Part shown: one piece after another, positions 30,504 to 42,656 of the stretch
How the letters are laid out: the number at the start of each line of letters is the position of its first letter
How positions within the stretch are numbered: the first letter of the stretch is position 1
Source of the DNA: Mycoplasmataceae bacterium
GTDB lineage: Bacteria; Bacillota_I; Bacilli_A; Mycoplasmatales; Mycoplasmoidaceae
Assembly (NCBI GenBank): GCA_020024755.1
Contig: JAHHTH010000001.1
Span: forward strand, 124,001-188,000
DNA length: 64,000 bases
Direction: 5' to 3'
Made by a program: the position numbers and the translations under genes
Notes under the pieces: generated by a model
The model's input: the letters and a program-made list of their open reading frames with translations, nothing else
The model's database searches: none
What the model was told of the DNA's origin: nothing

Positions 30504-30815
30504 TTATTTTAATTTGTTTAAGTTTTCTAAAATTTCAGCTTTTGGTTTAAATCCCATTGTTCTAGCAACTTCTTCACCATCTTTAAAGTAAATTAATGTT
30601 GGGATAGTTTGAACGCCATATTTTGCTGCTAATTCATTTACATCATCAATGTTTACTTTTAATACATTGAATTCACCTTTAGTTTCATTTTCGATTTCAG
30701 TTACAACTGGTAATAACATTTTACAAGGTCCACATCATTCAGCAAAGAAATCTACTAATGTGATGCCTTTATTGTTATCATTAAATTCTTGTACAGATTT
30801 GATAATCATATTCAT
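30504..30815 (-). CDS. trxA: thioredoxin
   Basis: Encodes 103 residues. The active site WCGPC is at residues 27-31, with a TGA-coded Trp. IKSVQEFNDNNKGITLVDFF and the cis-Pro loop TIPTLIYFKDGEEV are standard. The ATG at 30815 is preferred over 30809 because AAAGGAG lies 5 bases upstream. It reduces protein disulfides in the cytosol with thioredoxin reductase, which is not in the window. Confidence 0.97.
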
Positions 30816-30936
30816 TTTCTCCTTTGTTATATTTGATTATAGCAAATTTAAAGTCTTTATTATTAATAATAAATTTCATTGATTTTATATTGTTTTTGAT
30901 CATTGGCATTGTTTTAAAATAATATTATTTATTTAA

Positions 30937-30972
30937 GTAGTAATTAATTACTACATAAATATATGATATAAT
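30937..30972 (+). promoter_or_regulatory. promoter with 18-bp perfect palindrome
   Basis: GTAGTAATTAATTACTAC at 30937-30954 is a perfect palindrome. TATAAT follows at 30967-30972, so the palindrome covers the -35 position. The next ATG (30979) lies only six bases after the -10. This looks like an operator for autorepression of the 373-aa gene; the protein that binds is not known. Confidence 0.55.
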
Positions 30973-30978
30973 AAAACT

Positions 30979-32100
30979 ATGAAAAACAAGATTCTAACTG
31001 GAGAAAGTGCTTTATTCATTTATCAAATTTCTGAAAGCTATCCTTTATTTAAACAAGTAGCTATGGAACATGGTACAAACGTTACTGCTTATAAAAAATA
31101 TAATCGTGTTGAGATATCTACACAGACACCTGCAACACTATACGTTGGAGCTGTAGAATATGATGAAAATTATGATATTTATATTCCTGAAAGGTTATTT
31201 GTAGAATTTGAATTATTCATGATTGAAAAGAATTTAAAACCACAAATATATGCTAATTTAGAAGCGAAGGTTAATCCAGAATTAGTAAGATCCATCTACA
31301 TGAAATTGAAAAATAAAAGAAGAGGTTTAAACCATTCTAGAATATTAAACTATCTATCTAGAAATTCACTTAATATTGAAAATTCAATTAACAATGAATC
31401 TATTAAACCTGAATCTATAATTAAGGAATACATTGCTTCAATCCTTTACAAATATAGCATTCCAGTAAATGAAAATAATTGTGGAAATGAAGTAGAAATA
31501 TTTGCTAATAAAGAAAAAGCATATAAAGCTTTATCTAACCCTAAAAATATAATATATTTCAAAACATTAAATAATGGTGTATTAAAACCTGTATCTAGAA
31601 AAAATAAGATTAATGACTGGTTAAAATATTATGGCTCAAAACTTTACATTAATCTTAGTTTTAATTCACAATGTACAAGTGAACAAATTAAATCATTATT
31701 AAAAGAATACAAAATTCCAAAGCATCACCACAAATTAGTAAAAAATGGATATGGATCATATATTTCAAATGAAATGATATTAGCTCACAAATATTTTAAC
31801 GTTATGAATAATAAGTCTGAAAATGAAATGAAAGACATTTTAGAAATAGCACTATTATACGAAAAATGTAGTTCTTTTCATTTTATAAAAAAGTGAATCC
31901 TTTACAAGTTTGAACATTATCCATGACATAAACTGGATAAAGATGGGGCATTATATTTTATTGAATGTAACAAGGATAGAGAGTTTAAATATAATGAAAT
32001 TAATTGAATGGCAGCAAATAGCATCAATAACTCGTATATGAGCTATCATGATGCTAAATTAATATTTAATAAAATTACAAATAAACTATTAGCTAACTAA
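30979..32100 (+). CDS. unknown 373-aa protein, possibly AbiEi-like
   Basis: Encodes 373 residues (start MKNKILTGESALFIYQISES). The first 70 residues resemble, weakly and by eye, the LTxxSALYLH...P...V core of AbiEi antitoxin-type regulators; a downstream basic stretch KLKNKRRGLNHSRILNYL fits a nucleic-acid-binding helix. The rest is Lys/Asn-rich and unrecognised. A palindrome on its promoter would suit such an autoregulator. No AbiEii nucleotidyltransferase follows. The message is predicted leaderless. It is convergent, with no gap, with the next gene. Confidence 0.5.
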
Positions 32101-32688
32101 TTAACAATAAAAGTTTACTACTGCTTTGGTATCTTTATAGTCTACTATTAATTCGTTGCAGTCACTATCACCTAAACTGTAATCTTTAATGTACTTAGCA
32201 ATTTGATTTCATTGATCTAGATTCATCGGTTCAAGAAAATCAAATGTTTTTATAACTGGTATATCTTTAGCTTCTGCTGCTTCAATTTTATTTTCACTTA
32301 GATACATTCCTCATTCAGTTACATCTCATGCACCAAAAGTAACAGTAAGATTATCTATATTGATATCAATAATATAATCACTTCCATCTTCATTTAAAAT
32401 AATGTCTTCTGGTTTATAAAAAATTATTCCATCAGTTGGATCATTTGAAGTTTGAGCATTAATACTATTTAGTAATTTAATAGCCTTTATTTGGCTAGGA
32501 TTATTTAAATCAGATTCTAAAATACCTCTATCATATCATTTAAGTTTATCAATATTACTTATTCCTTCTAAAATACTATTAACAAATTCCATACCTTCTA
32601 ATGTTGGTGCTTGATTACCTTCTCAAATACCAATAGCTAAGCAATTATTAGTTTTATCTCTTAAATTTATTTCTAATGTAACATTCAT
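32101..32688 (-). CDS. hypothetical acidic protein
   Basis: Encodes 195 residues (start MNVTLEINLRDKTNN). It is acidic, with five TGA-coded Trp, and looks like a compact beta-rich soluble protein. GAGGG lies 8 bases before the ATG and a TATAAT further up. Family not recognised. It abuts the preceding plus-strand gene end to end. Confidence 0.6.
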
Positions 32689-32795
32689 TGTTATCCCTCA
32701 TTTGTAATTATTATATTACATTAAAAATTAATATGGTTGCTCATATGTTTATTTATTTAATGTAAAATAATAGTTAACATAAATGTGAGGTCATT

Positions 32796-33359
32796 ATGGC
32801 AAATAATTCTATTGTTGATAAGTTAAAAGATAAATTAAGAGAAGGAAAAGAATTTTTAAAAGATCTTTCAAGTGATACTAAAGAATTCTTTGATGATTTT
32901 GAATTTGAAGATGTAAAAACATTTTTTAAGGATGCTTGAAATTCTGAAACTAATAGAAAGATTCTAGATACATTAAAAACACTACCTAAAAAGACATTAA
33001 AAGAATTATCTAAAGTAACTAAAAAAGCTATTGAAAAAGGACAAGAACTTTCAGTAGCTGGTTTAGGTATTATTAAAGATAAGCAAGAACAAAATAGATT
33101 AAAGAAAAAATTAAATAGTATTTCATTTAATCTAACTCTTAATCACCTAGTTTTAGAATATATTGAATCAATAAAAAATGATAATAATGAATTTATTGCT
33201 TTATCTAAAGAACAATGTTTAGAATTAGCAAATAAAACAGATGAATTTTTATATGCAGATGTAGTTGCTTATTACATTGAAACAATATATATGCCATCAT
33301 TCTATGAAACTAACTGTAAACTTGTAGATGGTTCTAAACAACTTTATAAACTAATTTAA
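32796..33359 (+). CDS. hypothetical helical protein
   Basis: Encodes 187 residues (start MANNSIVDKLKDKLREGKEF). The first 100 residues are amphipathic Lys/Glu/Asp helices without Pro or Gly, like a coiled coil or a membrane-surface helix bundle; the rest is a mixed soluble region. GAGG is 8 bases before the ATG. It is convergent with the EIIA-like gene with no gap. Family not recognised. Confidence 0.6.
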
Positions 33360-35390
33360 TTATTTAATAATATATAAAAGATCACCTTGTTTTACTTGTT
33401 GATTTTCATATACAACACATTCGATTTCTCTGCCATTTAATTCTTTTACAACAATTGGTGAAATAGGTGAATATGCTGTTGCAAATATCTTTGGTTTAAT
33501 AGTAACAATATTAGATGTTAAATCCACGCTTTCTCCTAATTGGGTTTTTGTTTTAAATGCTTTTTGATTTAATTCATTTGTTTGTAAACCTAAATACATA
33601 TTAATATTTATATCTGCTACAGTAAAACTATAAATATTTTTGTTTTCAGAAATATAACCTATTGTTCCATTAGTAACAATTGCATTTACATCATAAGATT
33701 CAGGAATAATAGCTAATCCATCACCAGCATAGCCTTCATTAAACATTTGATCTGGAACTTGGCTTAATGGAATTACAACACCATCAAATGGTGCATATAC
33801 ATTTATTTGATCAACTCTATTTTGCGATAATCATGTTTTAGAGGCAATGTGTTGAATAGGTACGTCAACTACTTGTTCTGGTTCATTATTATTTGTTTGA
33901 GACAATCAAGTCTTTGGAGCTTTTTCAACATCAGATTCAACTTCTTCACTAGATATATTTGTATCTTCTATAGAATTATTTTCAGCTTCTTCTTGCATTT
34001 GCATGATAGATGCTTTCTTTTCTTTAATCATTTCTTCTAGTTCAGAAATTTTTGCATTTTGTTCTTTTTGAAGTTTTTTAATTTCTTGCTTATTTTGTTT
34101 GCTTTCTTCTTTTTCTTTACGTTTTAATTCTTTAACTTTTTCTTTTTCTAATCTTTTAGCTTCTTTAGCTGCTTCTTTTTGAATTCTAATATTTTCAGCT
34201 TCAAGTCTCTTTTGTTCTTCTAATGCTTGTTGTTCTTTTTCTTTTTGAAGTTTTAATTCTTGTTCTAATTTTTGTTTTTCTTCTTCAAATTCTTTTCTTT
34301 GTTTTTCAAGTTCTTCGTCATGCTTTTGTTTTAACTCTAGTTCATGTTTAAGTTGTTCTTTTTCGTCTTCAAACTTTTGCTTAATTAATTCAATTTCTTT
34401 TGCTTTAGAAGCTTCAATTTCTTTTTTATAATTTTCTAATTGATTTTCATTATCTTCATCAATAGTTTCAAACTTAATTGTTCTTGGTTTTTCTTGTTCT
34501 TCAATAGGTTTAAAATTAGGTTGATCATCTTTATGAATAACTTCAGTTGGCTTTGTTACATCTGTTAAATCGATAGATGGTTCAATTTCTTCTTTAGTAG
34601 GCTCTTCAATTACAACAGTTTCGACGTGACTGTCATTCTTTAAAGTTGGTTGTTCTTCTTTTTTAAACATACCTTTAATTTTTTTGCCTAAAGGAACCTT
34701 AATAGGATCTACATTAACAATTTCTACTTCCTCAGATATAGGTTGTTTACTATTTAATTTACGAGGTTCAACTATTTGTTCTGGTAAAATATCTAATCTA
34801 CTATTTTCAAACTTTTTATATTTACGTTCTCTCTTAATATCTTTAATTTCTTTTTTTACATCACTAAAAAAGAATTTAATTGGTTCAACATAATTCTTTC
34901 TAGTTTTTTCTTCACTATTAGAAACTTTCTTTTCTTCATCAGTTACATTTTGAGTTTGAGGAATATTTTCTTGAGGACATTCTACTTGACTTGGTTCTCT
35001 ATGATTAATAATTGAGTTAAGTGGACCATAATCTTCAGTATATGCACGGAATTCATCAATTACAACTACTTTTTCAGATGGTAATTGATCTTTAGGTTCT
35101 TCTTCAACATCACCATCATTAGGCTTTAGTTCATCATTTTTATTTTCACTAGATTGTGATGAATTTTTATTAACATATCAATAGCTTGCAATTACTCCTA
35201 GCACTATATTTGGAATAAAAAGTGCACAAATTATAGTAAGAGCTAAATCACCACCATATGTACCAGTTGATAGAACGAAACCATTAGATGCAAGTGAAAT
35301 AATTCCAATTACCATCCCAATGAAAAGTAATTGAATTAGTATAAAAGCACCTAAAAAGATTCCAAGTCAAACTTTTCTATTCTTGTTCAT
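33360..35390 (-). CDS. membrane-tethered coiled coil with inactive EIIA-Glc domain
   Basis: Encodes 676 residues. Two membrane helices (about 7-34 and 47-70) anchor it; residues 75-300 are acidic and disordered; 310-490 is a long Lys/Glu/Gln coiled coil. The last 145 residues match the PTS EIIA-Glc (Crr) fold: YAPFDGVVIPLSQVPD (532-547), YAGDGLAIIP, TNGTIGYISE, YLGLQT and the C-terminal V..GDLLYIIK. The two histidines of the active site are lost: the position of His75 is Asn585 and that of phospho-His90 is Tyr599. It therefore cannot carry phosphate as EIIA does. Probably a structural or ligand-sensing protein; this architecture is unknown to me. Confidence 0.75.
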
Positions 35391-35723
35391 TTATTCCTCA
35401 TCAATAACTCTTTTATTATAAATAAAAGTTGCCTATTTTGAATATATATTGTTATGTATTAGTAAAATTTATCAAATACTTGATTAAAAAAATCTTGATT
35501 CAATACAATTATTCAATTAAGTTATTTTTAGTTACGAAGATAAAAGTTATATCATAATATGTGATCAGAGTTGATAAGTTGTTACTGATACTAATTCAAA
35601 TAAGCATTGTTTTATTTGAATTAGCAATTTCATTTTCTAGATAATTTTAAAAAGCATCTAAAACATACTGTAATCAACTAAAAAAATAACTTTATTTTTA
35701 CTAATTCCCATAAAATAATGTGT
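35391..35723. other. intergenic region with a 13-bp perfect hairpin
   Basis: No coding frame of note. TTTTATT-ATA-AATAAAA near 35411 is AT-rich and may carry the minus-strand promoter of the EIIA-like gene. CTAATTCAAATAA at 35591-35603 pairs perfectly with TTATTTGAATTAG at 35612-35624 (8-base loop) but has no T-run, so it is not a usual terminator. TAAAAT at 35711-35716 is the likely -10 of the next gene. Confidence 0.4.
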
Positions 35724-36338
35724 ATGAATATACCAAAAAATATTGCAGATTATGCACATGTGTTGTGAAATGAAGTTAAGCATGCACCTAATCCAAATAC
35801 TAAGTTAGAGTTGAGCCCTCCAGCTACTCTTTTAGCACAATTTAAGGAGAGGTTAACTAACAATATTTTAAACTTTCAAAAACTATATAAACCAGGTCTA
35901 ATAAATGATAAAGATTTATTGATGATTTTTAGAGTACAATACAATAGATATTTTGATGAAAATAAAAAGAATTCCTATACAAAAATACTCAATAAATTTA
36001 AGCGCAAAAAAGAAGTTAAAAAAAGTGATGTAGAATTACTTTCTATTCATGAGTATATGAGGCTATTTCCAGAGTTTGAATTTGAGCTTTCAAATGATCT
36101 TTTATTTTATGTAATTGCATTGGAACTTTTAGAACAATCAAAAGATGCAGAACAAGACTTTATTTCAATGATATATGAAGATACAAAACAAGCAATGAAA
36201 AAGCCATATAAAAATCCAACTTTTGATGAAATGTTTAGTGCAAAATATTTAGAATATACAATCATTAAAGATTATAGTGAATATGGTATAGATAAATATG
36301 CTGACAAACTATATAATTTTATGTTGTTCATCAAGTAA
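35724..36338 (+). CDS. hypothetical helical protein
   Basis: Encodes 204 residues if started at 35724; an in-frame ATG at 35718 is also possible. The upstream TAAAAT and lack of a Shine-Dalgarno favour a leaderless start at 35724. It is soluble, helical and rich in Lys, Phe and Tyr. Two small genes follow closely, so this may be a three-gene operon. Family not recognised. Confidence 0.55.
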
Positions 36339-36375
36339 ATATATGTATTATAATAAAACTAATGAGGACTTATAA

Positions 36376-36600
36376 ATGACAAAGAAAGATAAAATCATAG
36401 ATCTTTTAAAAATAGAATCTGGATTAAAGGGAGAACTAGTAAATATAATTCTAGAAATCCCTGGAATGACACAAGTTTTAGCTGAAAAAGGGGTTTTACA
36501 AACAATAAAGAATTGTATTGATGAAAGTAATAAAGCTCATGCAGAAGTATTAAAGTTAGAACAAGAAGATGAATCTAATGAAACTAAGCCTAAAAATTAG
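36376..36600 (+). CDS. small hypothetical protein
   Basis: Encodes 74 residues (start MTKKDKIIDLLKIESGLKGE) with an acidic, probably disordered tail. GAGGA precedes the ATG by 9 bases. A helix-rich fold is likely. It lies between two unknown genes on the same strand (37-base and 2-base gaps). Family not recognised. Confidence 0.6.
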   Translation: MTKKDKIIDLLKIESGLKGELVNIILEIPGMTQVLAEKGVLQTIKNCIDESNKAHAEVLKLEQEDESNETKPKN

Positions 36601-36602
36601 TT

Positions 36603-37289
36603 ATGTATTTTGTTAAAGATTATAAACATTTAAATGAACTTACAATTAGTTTAAATACAACCAATCATGCTGTAATATGAGCATGCAAAAATTTATCTAC
36701 AATTAAATTTGATTTTTATCGTAAAAAAATATTTATTGAGAACAAGACTATAGCAAAAGAATTAAAACCAAAAAAGGATTATTATTTAACATCAAAATTT
36801 GTAATCATAATTAATGATGATGTCCCTTATTCTTGTAAACTAGCAAATATAGATATAACTGAAACAAGTGATATTATTAAAAATGAATTTCAAAGTGAAC
36901 TACATTTACTTCCAGTTTATAATGCTTATGAAATTTGTGAAATTGTTGGATATACAATTGAACAGTTATATGCAGCACTACAATTATCAGAAGAACAATT
37001 ATCTCAAACTACATTTAGAATCATAGATGTTGTTAGAGTATACGAAAATCCACAACCAATAGAAATTCTTCAGCAAATTAAATCTAATACTGATGAAGAG
37101 TCTAAAAAATTTATTGATCAAATCATTGATAAATATTCTTCAATCATTAATACATATGTTAATGATCAGCATAAAAATAATAACAATCCTAATCTAACAG
37201 GATATTTTAAAGATATTTTTATTCAAATAGTAGAAGATGTACAAGACAATAAATACATCTTAGATGCAATCGATAGTTATTTATCTTAA
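36603..37289 (+). CDS. hypothetical protein
   Basis: Encodes 228 residues (start MYFVKDYKHLNELTISLNTT). The middle part ICEIVGYTIEQLYAALQL reads like a helix-turn-helix-type helix pair but I cannot confirm it. The end is an amphipathic helix region. No signal or membrane span. It starts two bases after the 74-aa gene, so translation is probably coupled. Family not recognised. Confidence 0.6.
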
Positions 37290-37302
37290 GCACCTTGGAT
37301 AA

Positions 37303-37563
37303 TTAAAGCTTGTAAAAATCAACTCTAAATTTAACTTGTCCATCAAATTCTAAATGATGTTTTCTTTCTGACTCAATATAAAATGGTTTTTTATTATCAA
37401 GTACTATTCTTTCGTGATTATCTTCTCAAACAAATATCAAAGATCCATCTAGAATATTAAGCACTCCATAATAGCCTTTATCAGCTTGGTGTGCTTTTCT
37501 TATTGCATCAGGGCAAGTTATATTTGTAAAGATTGGTGTTGAACTATGATAATTTCATTTCAT
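37303..37563 (-). CDS. DUF1971/TehB-N-type cupin-like protein
   Basis: Encodes 86 residues. The sequence runs TPIFTNITCPDAIRKAHQAD, then GYYGVLNILDGSLIFVWED and ends KHHLEFDGQVKFRVDFYKL, matching the small beta-barrel (DUF1971) that occurs alone (YeaR-like) or at the N-terminus of some TehB tellurite resistance proteins. The GxL.ILDGSL.F pattern and the H-H-L-E-F end are the recognised features. Its role is not settled; stress response has been proposed for relatives. Confidence 0.7.
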
Positions 37564-37628
37564 ATTTTTATTTTACATAGTTTTATTTAATATAAATAAA
37601 AATCTCAAAAGGTATAAAATTATTTAGT

Positions 37629-39083
37629 ATGAATTATGTTCCTATATTTGACAATAATCCAAGTTTTATAGCTTTAGGAGTGGTGGTAATATGTGTTATT
37701 ATCGCTTTATTAGTTATTACTATTGCTAGAAGGTGAGTAGATAAATTAAAATGATTCACTAATAAAAGAATAAACGGTATTGGATTTATATTAGGGCTTA
37801 TTATCGGTTTAAGTGTTTCAGGTGCACATGGATTTAAAATCTTTAATGAGTTTTATGATATTTGTGATTTCTTGGAAAGATCAGTATGACTAGAAGCATC
37901 TTTTACTAATATGTGTGTTTCTATTATGTTTACTGGATTTTTACTTTTTATTCCGTTTAAATTGCTAACTAATCTATATCAGTTTACATTGTTTAAACAT
38001 CCTAAGCAAAAGTTTATGAAGCTAATAGGATTTTATGCTGGATTTGGACTAATTGCTATTGGAGTAAGTTTGTTAATGTACCCTCTTGCACCAACATTTT
38101 TTAGTTTAGATACAACATCTCAATTTAGTTTCCATCCAACACCAGAACGTCACGGAGTATTACCAGTTAAACCTACATTATATTTAGTAGGTAATTATAT
38201 GCTAATTGTTTTCTTCAAGGTTAAATCATTAAGTTTTACAAGAGCATTTATTATTTATCTTGTGATTGCTACTCTTATTGCTGCATTAATAATTTATCTT
38301 TTTATAAAAATTAATCCGCATAAATTACCTCGATTTATGAAAAAGGTTACATTGATATCTGATAAGTCAACAGACTATCTTAACATCATTACTCCTGTAT
38401 TTACTTTTAATGCTATTATTACATCTCTTGAAGTACAACCTGCTGGAACAGGTTTAAGATTTGCTTTAATCTTGATTTTATACATTATATTGTTTGTAGT
38501 TATTTGAGGTGTTGATTGAATATGAGCTTTTACAACAGGAAGTATGAAATTAACTCACTTCTGTAAATATAGTTGAAAAGCTTATAAGAAAGTATTAAAA
38601 CATCCATTTAATGATAATCTACTTAAAGTATTATGTGATGATAGAAGTTTTAGAGGCTTTAGAGATTTTAATGATGAACAAAGTATTTATGACATCTTTG
38701 TTACAAGCATCTTTGGAATTTTAATTGTAGCTTATCTTGGATTTAGTGCAGGACCACTATATGAAGGATGCTATTATGCACCAGGTGGTACAGGTGTATT
38801 AACACTTTCTCATCTATCAATAGAACAACATATATTCTTCTGAGTAGCTTTATATATCTTTGGTTTCTTCTTAACCTTTGTTTATGCATTTAGATATAAT
38901 GATTCAGGACCATATAAAATTATTTTATCTGGCTCATTACCTTGAATTAGATGAGGTTATAATGCAGGGATGCTAAGTTACTTTAATGCATACTTTGATA
39001 AATTAGCAGTATTAAGTACTTATAACACTTATCTTGCAATTGCATGTAAACATGATCACCATTATAGAAAACTAATAAAATAA
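37629..39083 (+). CDS. multi-pass membrane protein, paralog of 5034-6524
   Basis: Encodes 484 residues with about nine membrane helices. It is clearly homologous along its whole length to the protein at 5034-6524: IGLSVSGAHGFKIFNEF, FTNMCVSIMFTGFLL, LMYPLAPTF, SFHPTP, DKSTDYLN and the end YLAIACKHDHHYRKLIK. TATAAA at 37613-37618 lies ten bases from the ATG without a Shine-Dalgarno, suggesting a leaderless message. Family not recognised; conserved His-containing loops (SFHPTP, KHDHHYRK) may be functional. Convergent with the SIR2-like gene, two bases apart. Confidence 0.7.
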
Positions 39084-39085
39084 GA

Positions 39086-42000
39086 TTAATTATTATTCAT
39101 TTCTCAATTATTTATTACATCATCTATAAAATTTTCAATATTTTCTTCAAATTGTTCTTTTGTATTATTAATTTTTATAAATGAAACTACTTTTTCTTTT
39201 AGCCATTTTTCATCCGCTTTAAAAGTATAATCCTTGGCAATTAATGATAAGAAAGATATTTGCTTTTTTATATGTTCTATATCTATTTTTTCATATTTTT
39301 TTATTCTTTTTTTATTTCATTGAATAAAATTAATAATATCTTGAAAACTACTGTTAATCCTATTAATAGATTCATTTATACTAGAAGAAAAATTTTCACA
39401 CTTGATTTTATTTTTTTCTAAATATTTTTTTATAGATCAGATTGAATTAATGTAATTAGTATCATATATATCTACACTACTTGGATCAATATACACTAGT
39501 GTTTTTACAAAGTTCTTAATTAAGTTGTAGTCACAAGTTTTTTGTTCAGCAATAATAGTTTTTCATATCAATAAGATAATGTTGTTTAAATTAAAATTAT
39601 CAACAAGATTAATGAATAGCTCAGAAGTTGATAATTCTAAAAAATCATCAAAACTTTTATTAGAGTATAAATTTTGCATAAAATTTGGCATAATTGAATG
39701 CACATTAATCTGATTTATTTTCTTTGAATTATCAAGCATATATTCAATAAACCCTCTATAGTTAATTTTTCTTATTTTCTCTTTCAAACTTGTAGAAGTC
39801 TCTTTTAATTGATTTTGTTCTAGTACAATATAAGAAATCTTTGAATTTATTTCCAAATTATAATAAATAACATCTTTGAAGTCTTTAATCAATAAATCAT
39901 CATTAATTACATGTCCTAATATTCTGTCAAAAACTTCATCATTATTTAAATCTTGTTTTAGTTTTTGCAATACATCAAATGCATTATCCTTTCTTTTGTT
40001 ATAGTGAATTATGCCATCAATAATGTTACCTATAAAATTTAAATGAAAGCACCCTCTTAAAATCGCGATTGCACAAGGCGAAATATTATCTTTAAGAAGT
40101 TTTATCACAAAATCTCATAGATCATTATCATTATTTTTTAAATCATAAATATACAAACTATAATTATTATGTTTGATTAAAAATTTATCAATTAGATTGT
40201 AATATTCAAGCTTTAAATCGATACATAAATCTGACTCTCAAATTTTACATAATATTGAAGTAAACATTGGCGTTAGATCTGTAGCCTCCATTTTGTATTT
40301 TATTGAGGATAAACTATATTCTGAAATTTCAATAATAAAATTTATAAAAGTTTTATTTACCTTAATCGAATCTTTTAAATCTTTATAAACTATTCTCAAT
40401 AAATCATCTGTTTCATTCTTAAACCTATCTAATTGTTCTTTAACTCCGTTAATATCAAATTTTGAAAAAGAATTATAAAGTTTTTCACTATCTCAATCAT
40501 ATATTTCTTCATATGAAACAATAGAGTTTCCGTCATAAGAAGTTAATGAATGATGATATTTATATTTTTTATTCTTTATTTCATCAGTTACTAATTTTAA
40601 TATAGGTAAATATTCTTTGTTATCTAATAAGTTATTTGTTTTTAAAATTTGATATGAATTTAGTAGAATTATATTTTTATAGTCACTATTTATATTTTTA
40701 CTTATAAAATCTAAAAAATATTTTCTATTTTTACTATTAAATAGATAATTTCCAAATTCTTCTATGAACTTTATTGGTAATGTATTGCTTAATATCCTAA
40801 GCATCTCGTTAGATCTTACATTTTGTTTTATCATCCACTCAACAATATTAATATTCAGTTTTAACTTTTCCCTCAATCAAAACAACATTTCAATATATCT
40901 ATCAGTATTTAAAGAAAGCATTAAATTTTTTTTATAACATTCTGATAAAGCATTATTAATAATTTCTATAGTATTTTTAGGCAATTTTATATTAATTTTG
41001 TCAACATACAGCTCAGTATTGTATAAGGTATTTGAAAAAACATTAATAATAATATTCAAGATTAATTTCTGGTACTTATTAATAACAAAATCAGTATTAT
41101 TTAAAAAGTTCATATAAAATACATTTTTAAAGTCTAATTTTTTATATCGTTTTTCTATAAATTCTAGTATTAAATAAAAATATTCTTCTGATTCTTCTAT
41201 CTTGATAATTTTATTATACTTCATCAAGCCTTGAAGAAAGTTATCGTAACTATTATAGGTATTTAAAATATAATTATCAGGCACTGATAACACTTTTTTT
41301 AGAATATTAATATTGGCTGTTGCTAAATCTATAAATATATTAAATAATCTTGTGTCATAGTTTTTTTCTTTTACTATCTTATCAATCTTGTCATTGATTT
41401 GCTCATATTGTCTATGTTCAAATAATGACATAATTTCTTTTCTTAAATTATTGATTTCTGTTTGAATACATATTCCTTTTCGTGCAGCTCTAACTTGATG
41501 TGATGGATATTTTTTAATAGCAACATCTTTGATTAATGATGTTAAATTTATAAATATATTTTTAGGACATAATTTAACTTTAGGATTATAGTCTTCTAAA
41601 AACAAATAATAAATATTTGAGAAGTCGTCATTTTCATTAAATTTATCTAGTTCTTGATTAAATTTCCTAATTTTATATGAGGTTGTATTATTAAAACTAA
41701 ATGGATTTTTTCTGATTATTATTAAAATATTATCTCCAACAATTTTAGATATAAGTGTCATTATATGAATCTCATCAAAATTACTACCATATCAAAATAT
41801 TAATTTCGGTGATTTTCTAATTTGTTTTTCATTTTGAAAAAATTTTCTAGTTTTTTTGAAAAATGTTTGGTAGTATTCACTGTATCCATGAAGGTTATAA
41901 ATGTATTTATTATTATCAAGTGTATGTAACTCTATTAATTTTTTATGAGATTTATTAGATTCATTTATGTTTTTAAGATTATAAACATCTTTTATATCAA

Positions 42001-42556
42001 AATAGTTCTTTATAGTATCACAATGATTTGTTGTCAAAAAGGTTATATATGGATCTCAATAATCACTGTCCTGTCTTGAACAAGAATTTAATAGTCTGAT
42101 AGACTCAACAAATTCATTGAACTCATTAGGAAAATTGTCTATATATTTCTCACATTTATCATTTACATTTTTCAATTTATTCTCATAATCTTTCATAAGC
42201 GTCACATAATCAATAAATCTTATATCTTGTATAAAACAAAAATCTTTTTTAAGAAAATCAGATCAATTTTTTAATATTTTTTTATTTTTGACATTAGAAA
42301 AAGCATAATTTAGAAAACCTGAACCAATCATAAAAAATACTTCTAATTGATTAAAATTCTTTTCTACAAATGATTTAATATACTTGTATACCTTATTGTT
42401 GTTTTTTTCTAATTCATTTAATACTTGATCTTTGTTAGGGTTATCACAAAAAACTTCATCAACAAGTTTATGTAGTTCTACTTTATTTATTTGTTTTTCT
42501 TTTTTTAATTTAAATAGAAAATCTTTAAATTCTATTTCATCAAACTTTTTATTCAT
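39086..42556 (-). CDS. 1156-aa SIR2/AbiH-like protein, candidate defence effector
   Basis: Encodes 1156 residues in one frame with TGA as Trp. The first 290 residues look like a divergent SIR2-like (NAD-binding) or AbiH domain: FFMIGSGFLNYAF (74-86, Gly-rich loop), ITFLTTNHCDTI (171-182, the TTNxD motif), YIYNLHGYSE (218-227) and LIFWYGSNFDE (252-262, in place of the I.GHSL.D motif). The remaining 860 residues are helical, Asn/Lys/Ile-rich, without a recognised fold, as in large sensor-effector proteins. Its neighbour across the promoter has a HEPN motif and type I R-M follows. It may deplete NAD during phage infection. A leaderless mRNA is predicted. Confidence 0.6.
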
Positions 42557-42656
42557 AACTAATATTATAGTTAGTAATTAATTATTTTTTTAAATTTAAC
42601 CCTATTAAACACAAACAATATTCTGAATTATATCTGCATTAATATAAAATAAACTT
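42556..42656. promoter_or_regulatory. divergent promoters of the SIR2-like and HEPN-like genes
   Basis: On the minus strand, TATAAT (42569-42564) ends 7 bases before the SIR2-like ATG. It lies inside an inverted repeat TAACTA (42556-42561) / TAGTTA (42568-42573). On the plus strand, TATAAA at 42643-42648 lies 8 bases before the HEPN-like ATG. Neither gene has a Shine-Dalgarno. Confidence 0.55.
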
